Assembly: GCA_002348045.1 (NCBI GenBank)
Contig: DDYO01000089.1
Span: forward strand, 1-6,964
DNA length: 6,964 nt
DNA from: Anaerolineales bacterium UBA2232
GTDB lineage: Bacteria; Chloroflexota; Anaerolineae; UBA2200
Reading direction: 5' to 3'
Part shown: positions 5,802 to 6,964 of the stretch, piece after piece
Numbering within the stretch: position 1 is the stretch's first letter
Layout of the letters: each line of letters opens with the position of its first letter
The notes under the pieces: generated by a model
Databases searched by the model: none
What the model was told of the DNA's origin: nothing
Seen by the model: only the letters and a program-made list of their open reading frames with translations
Made by a program: the position numbers and the translations under genes

Positions 5802-5970
5802 CGACAGGGCTTTGTTGCCCCTCGTGTCGGTGTGTCGGTGTTTGGCCGGCCCCGACCGCCACAACTCCGACACTTTTCTCCAGCAGCTTTTGACTTTGTC
5901 CTGACGTCGTCTGTTACAGGTGGGAATGCGAATGCTTTCTTATCTGGTGAGGCAAACGGCTTCGGTCAAG

Positions 5971-6000
5971 TAGACAGTCAACATATGGCGTGGTATAAAT
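5971..6000 (+). promoter_or_regulatory. Sigma-70-type promoter of the winged-helix regulator gene
   Basis: TAGACA (5971-5976), a 17-bp spacer and TATAAA (5994-5999), preceded by TGG as an extended -10, form the best promoter in the window. Transcription would begin near 6006, leaving a short leader with GAGG at 6021-6024. ATCCGCA at 5999-6005 lies at the predicted start point and recurs downstream, so autoregulation is plausible. Confidence 0.75.
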
Positions 6001-6031
6001 CCGCACCATGGAGATGCAACGAGGATTTGTG

Positions 6032-6361
6032 ATGAACCAACCAACGATTGCGCTGCCCCCCACCGGCGTTCTGCCAGGTGGCGGCCGCGTGTTGCCGGTT
6101 TTGTCCCCTCGTCAGCTTGAAGCGCTGCGATTCATCCATGCGTACGCAGAGAAAAACCGCGATTACCCGACGGGGGTTGAGGTTGCCGACGTGATGGGCG
6201 TCTCCAAGCAGGCGGTGGCCAGCTTGATGAACTCGCTCATCAAGAAGGGCTATGCCTACCGAGACAGGACTTTCGCTGAGAGGAACATCAGGTTGACCGA
6301 AGCTGCAATGGAACGACTGCAACTGGACCTGGGCACGTCGAGAGACTTGTTCCAGGGGTAA
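6032..6361 (+). CDS. LexA-type winged helix-turn-helix protein, likely replication/copy regulator
   Basis: The ATG at 6032 has GAGG seven bases upstream, better than the in-frame ATG at 6008 that overlaps the predicted transcription start; it gives 109 residues. Residues 24-90 (LSPRQLEALRFIHAY, YPTGVEVADVMGVSKQAVASLMNSLIKKGY and RNIRLTEAA) follow the LexA N-terminal DNA-binding domain: three helices with recognition helix about SKQAVASLMNSLI (58-70), then a wing. The C-terminal self-cleaving peptidase of LexA is absent, so this is not an SOS repressor; a MarR-like wHTH is the alternative. The N-terminal 20 residues are Pro/Gly-rich and probably disordered. It is divergent from the SF3 helicase gene across the iteron region, which suits a repressor or initiator accessory of the replicon. 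No SOS box was found at its promoter. Confidence 0.8.
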   Translation: MNQPTIALPPTGVLPGGGRVLPVLSPRQLEALRFIHAYAEKNRDYPTGVEVADVMGVSKQAVASLMNSLIKKGYAYRDRTFAERNIRLTEAAMERLQLDLGTSRDLFQG

Positions 6362-6378
6362 CGTAAGTTGAAGGCCTG

Positions 6379-6415
6379 AAAAACAAAACGGCCAGCTGCG
6401 CCAACAGCTGACCGT
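6379..6415 (-). terminator. Intrinsic terminator with its U-tract facing left
   Basis: ACGGCCAGCTG (6388-6398) pairs with CAGCTGACCGT (6405-6415) with one mismatch (6392/6411) and a six-base loop. On the minus strand the stem is followed by TTTTGTTTTT (6388-6379), a proper U-tract. On the plus strand it is followed only by CTTGG. It thus best stops leftward transcripts arriving from beyond the right edge, although it sits 18 bases after the regulator's stop and may act weakly in both directions. Confidence 0.65.
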
Positions 6416-6449
6416 CTTGGTGAACCGAAAAATCCGGACCACGTATCTG

Positions 6450-6456
6450 TGCGGAT
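6450..6456 (-). promoter_or_regulatory. ATCCGCA motif copy upstream of the last CDS
   Basis: ATCCGCA, read on the minus strand, matches the motif at the predicted start point of the regulator gene (5999-6005) and both arms of the palindrome at 6594-6614. It may be a half-site for the winged-helix regulator. Confidence 0.35.
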
Positions 6457-6494
6457 TATCGGTGCATGGGACGGCCTCGTCAAGGGGTGACTAC

Positions 6495-6964
6495 ATGGAC
6501 CTGCAAAAGGCCGAGGGATTCGGCTCGTCTGCAATTGGTACAGACGTAAATCAAGTGCCAGCCACGTCTGACGTGGCCTCGGCTGTTAATCCGCTGCGGA
6601 TTTCGTATCCGCAGTTGACCGCCTATCTTGGTGAGCAACTGGATTCGGCAGAAATGGGAAGGGCTGTCCTTGCGGTGGCCCGTTGGCTCGACTACCTGCG
6701 CCTTCAGCCCGACGCCTTTGTAGGTGACGAGTTCCTGGTTGACTTTGACTCTGGCCTGTCTGGGTTTCAGGCGAAGGTGGCCAAAAAGCTCTCGTCTAAG
6801 TCTGCCCAGAACATGGCCTCCCTGCTGAGAAAGGTGCGTGGCCAATACTTGAGGTTGCTTCACGAAGGCGACCTCCCCTCTTCATTTGCAGATGCCATAC
6901 AGGTAGGCCTCGTCCGCCAAGGCAAGAAGGCCCACGACCTGCGCCTGGACCTTTGCGAGACGGC
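6495..6964 (+). CDS. Partial CDS, unrecognised; weak resemblance to tyrosine recombinase N-terminal region
   Basis: The frame is open without a stop for 156 codons from the ATG at 6495 to the window end. GGGG (6484-6487) lies seven bases before the start. Codon use is consistent with the neighbouring genes. Residues about 38-62 (ISYPQLTAYLGEQLDSAEMGRAVLA) and 64-127 (including RWLDYLRLQPDAF and KSAQNMASLLRKVRGQYLRLL) look all-helical. The pattern resembles the SAM-like core-binding domain of phage-type integrases, but no catalytic R-H-R-Y residue falls inside the window. I therefore do not assign a function. A recombinase here would fit a mobile element boundary. The position right after the regulator gene, separated by a hairpin and 133 bp, suggests its own transcription unit. 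No confident promoter was found. Confidence 0.75.
   Translation, partial: MDLQKAEGFGSSAIGTDVNQVPATSDVASAVNPLRISYPQLTAYLGEQLDSAEMGRAVLAVARWLDYLRLQPDAFVGDEFLVDFDSGLSGFQAKVAKKLSSKSAQNMASLLRKVRGQYLRLLHEGDLPSSFADAIQVGLVRQGKKAHDLRLDLCET
6594..6614. repeat. Perfect 8-bp inverted repeat inside the last CDS
   Basis: CTGCGGAT (6594-6601) and ATCCGCAG (6607-6614) flank TTCGT. It lies about 100 bases into the coding region and each arm contains the ATCCGCA heptamer, so it may be an intragenic operator or, if the gene is a recombinase, part of a recombination site. Confidence 0.55.

Larger units (their letters stand above)
5244..5873. other. Putative iteron-type replication origin
   Basis: This is the functional core of a non-coding stretch between the SF3 helicase start (5056) and the regulator start (6032). 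It holds 12 copies of GTGTCGG, four exact IHF consensus sites, an AT-rich tract around 5639-5676 and a block of stacked inverted repeats (5403-5487). Helicase gene, iterons, IHF sites and AT-rich DNA together are the standard parts of an origin, as near the alpha gene of phage P4. Origin function is inferred. I see nothing distinct in 5152-5243 or 5874-5970. Short open frames across this region are translations of the repeats, with no RBS or family match. Confidence 0.7.
5528..5873. repeat. Iteron cluster, GTGTCGG heptamer (core GTGTCGGTTG)
   Basis: Plus-orientation copies start at 5578, 5591, 5680, 5693, 5713, 5727, 5824 and 5832. Inverted copies (CCGACAC) are at 5531-5537, 5608-5614 and 5867-5873. 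A lone twelfth copy is at 5244-5250, and a degenerate GTGTCGT is at 5279-5285. The ten-base form GTGTCGGTTG occurs five times (5578, 5680, 5693, 5713 and inverted at 5528-5537). Neighbouring copies are typically 13-14 bp apart (5578/5591, 5680/5693, 5713/5727). The inverted copies at 5530-5544 and 5607-5621 share ACCGACACAAGACAA. Likely ligand: the SF3 helicase or the winged-helix protein. Confidence 0.85.

Noticed and set aside
5562..5873. Minus-strand open frame of 103 codons across the iterons
   Set aside because: Its sequence is a translation of the repeats (RATDT, HRHTDT), rich in Thr and Arg, with no RBS or family match.
5528..5873. CRISPR-like repeat array
   Set aside because: The repeats are short (7-11 bp), irregularly spaced and in both orientations, which fits iterons.
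6480..6863. Minus-strand open frame of 127 codons opposite the last CDS
   Set aside because: The plus-strand frame from 6495 has a better RBS and codon pattern and remains open to the window end; the minus frame is its shadow.

Overview
The window is a GC-rich bacterial segment with an AT-rich non-coding core. It reads as accessory or mobile DNA, probably an integrated replicon, satellite or genomic island, in a GC-rich proteobacterium. Codon bias, GAGG/GGGG-type ribosome binding sites and exact IHF-type sites suggest a beta- or gammaproteobacterium; the taxon is inference. No rRNA, tRNA, CRISPR array or complete IS element was seen.

Left part (1-2441). The 3' two thirds of a DEAH-box helicase fused to a C-terminal PD-(D/E)xK nuclease, of the type III restriction 'Res' kind, enters from the left edge. 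It converges on a DUF433 antitoxin-like gene on the minus strand. A perfect 11-bp hairpin lies in the gap. No DUF5615/PIN-like toxin partner accompanies the DUF433 gene.

Middle (2442-3460). An unrecognised acidic 162-residue protein (minus strand, with a good intrinsic terminator after its stop) is divergent from a small stand-alone WGR-domain protein (plus strand). A 27-bp element with a 16-bp near-palindromic core sits in the divergent promoter region. A second copy (23/27 identical) sits upstream of the DUF433 gene, so the three small genes may answer to one regulator.

Replication module (3431-6361). A 541-residue P4/D5-type superfamily 3 helicase is encoded on the minus strand. Upstream of it is about 975 bp of non-coding DNA with the layout of a replication origin: 12 copies of GTGTCGG in both orientations, four exact IHF consensus sites, an AT-rich tract, and stacked inverted repeats that cannot all form at once. 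On the far side, a good plus-strand promoter drives a 109-residue LexA-type winged-helix protein without a peptidase domain, likely the replication or copy-number regulator of the element.

Right edge (6362-6964). A hairpin whose U-tract faces leftward separates the regulator from a plus-strand coding region that runs off the window. That region carries a good ribosome binding site and only a weak resemblance to the N-terminal core-binding region of tyrosine recombinases. Overall this looks like an iteron-controlled SF3-helicase replicon whose cargo includes a restriction-like helicase-nuclease, an orphan antitoxin and a co-regulated WGR/unknown gene pair.
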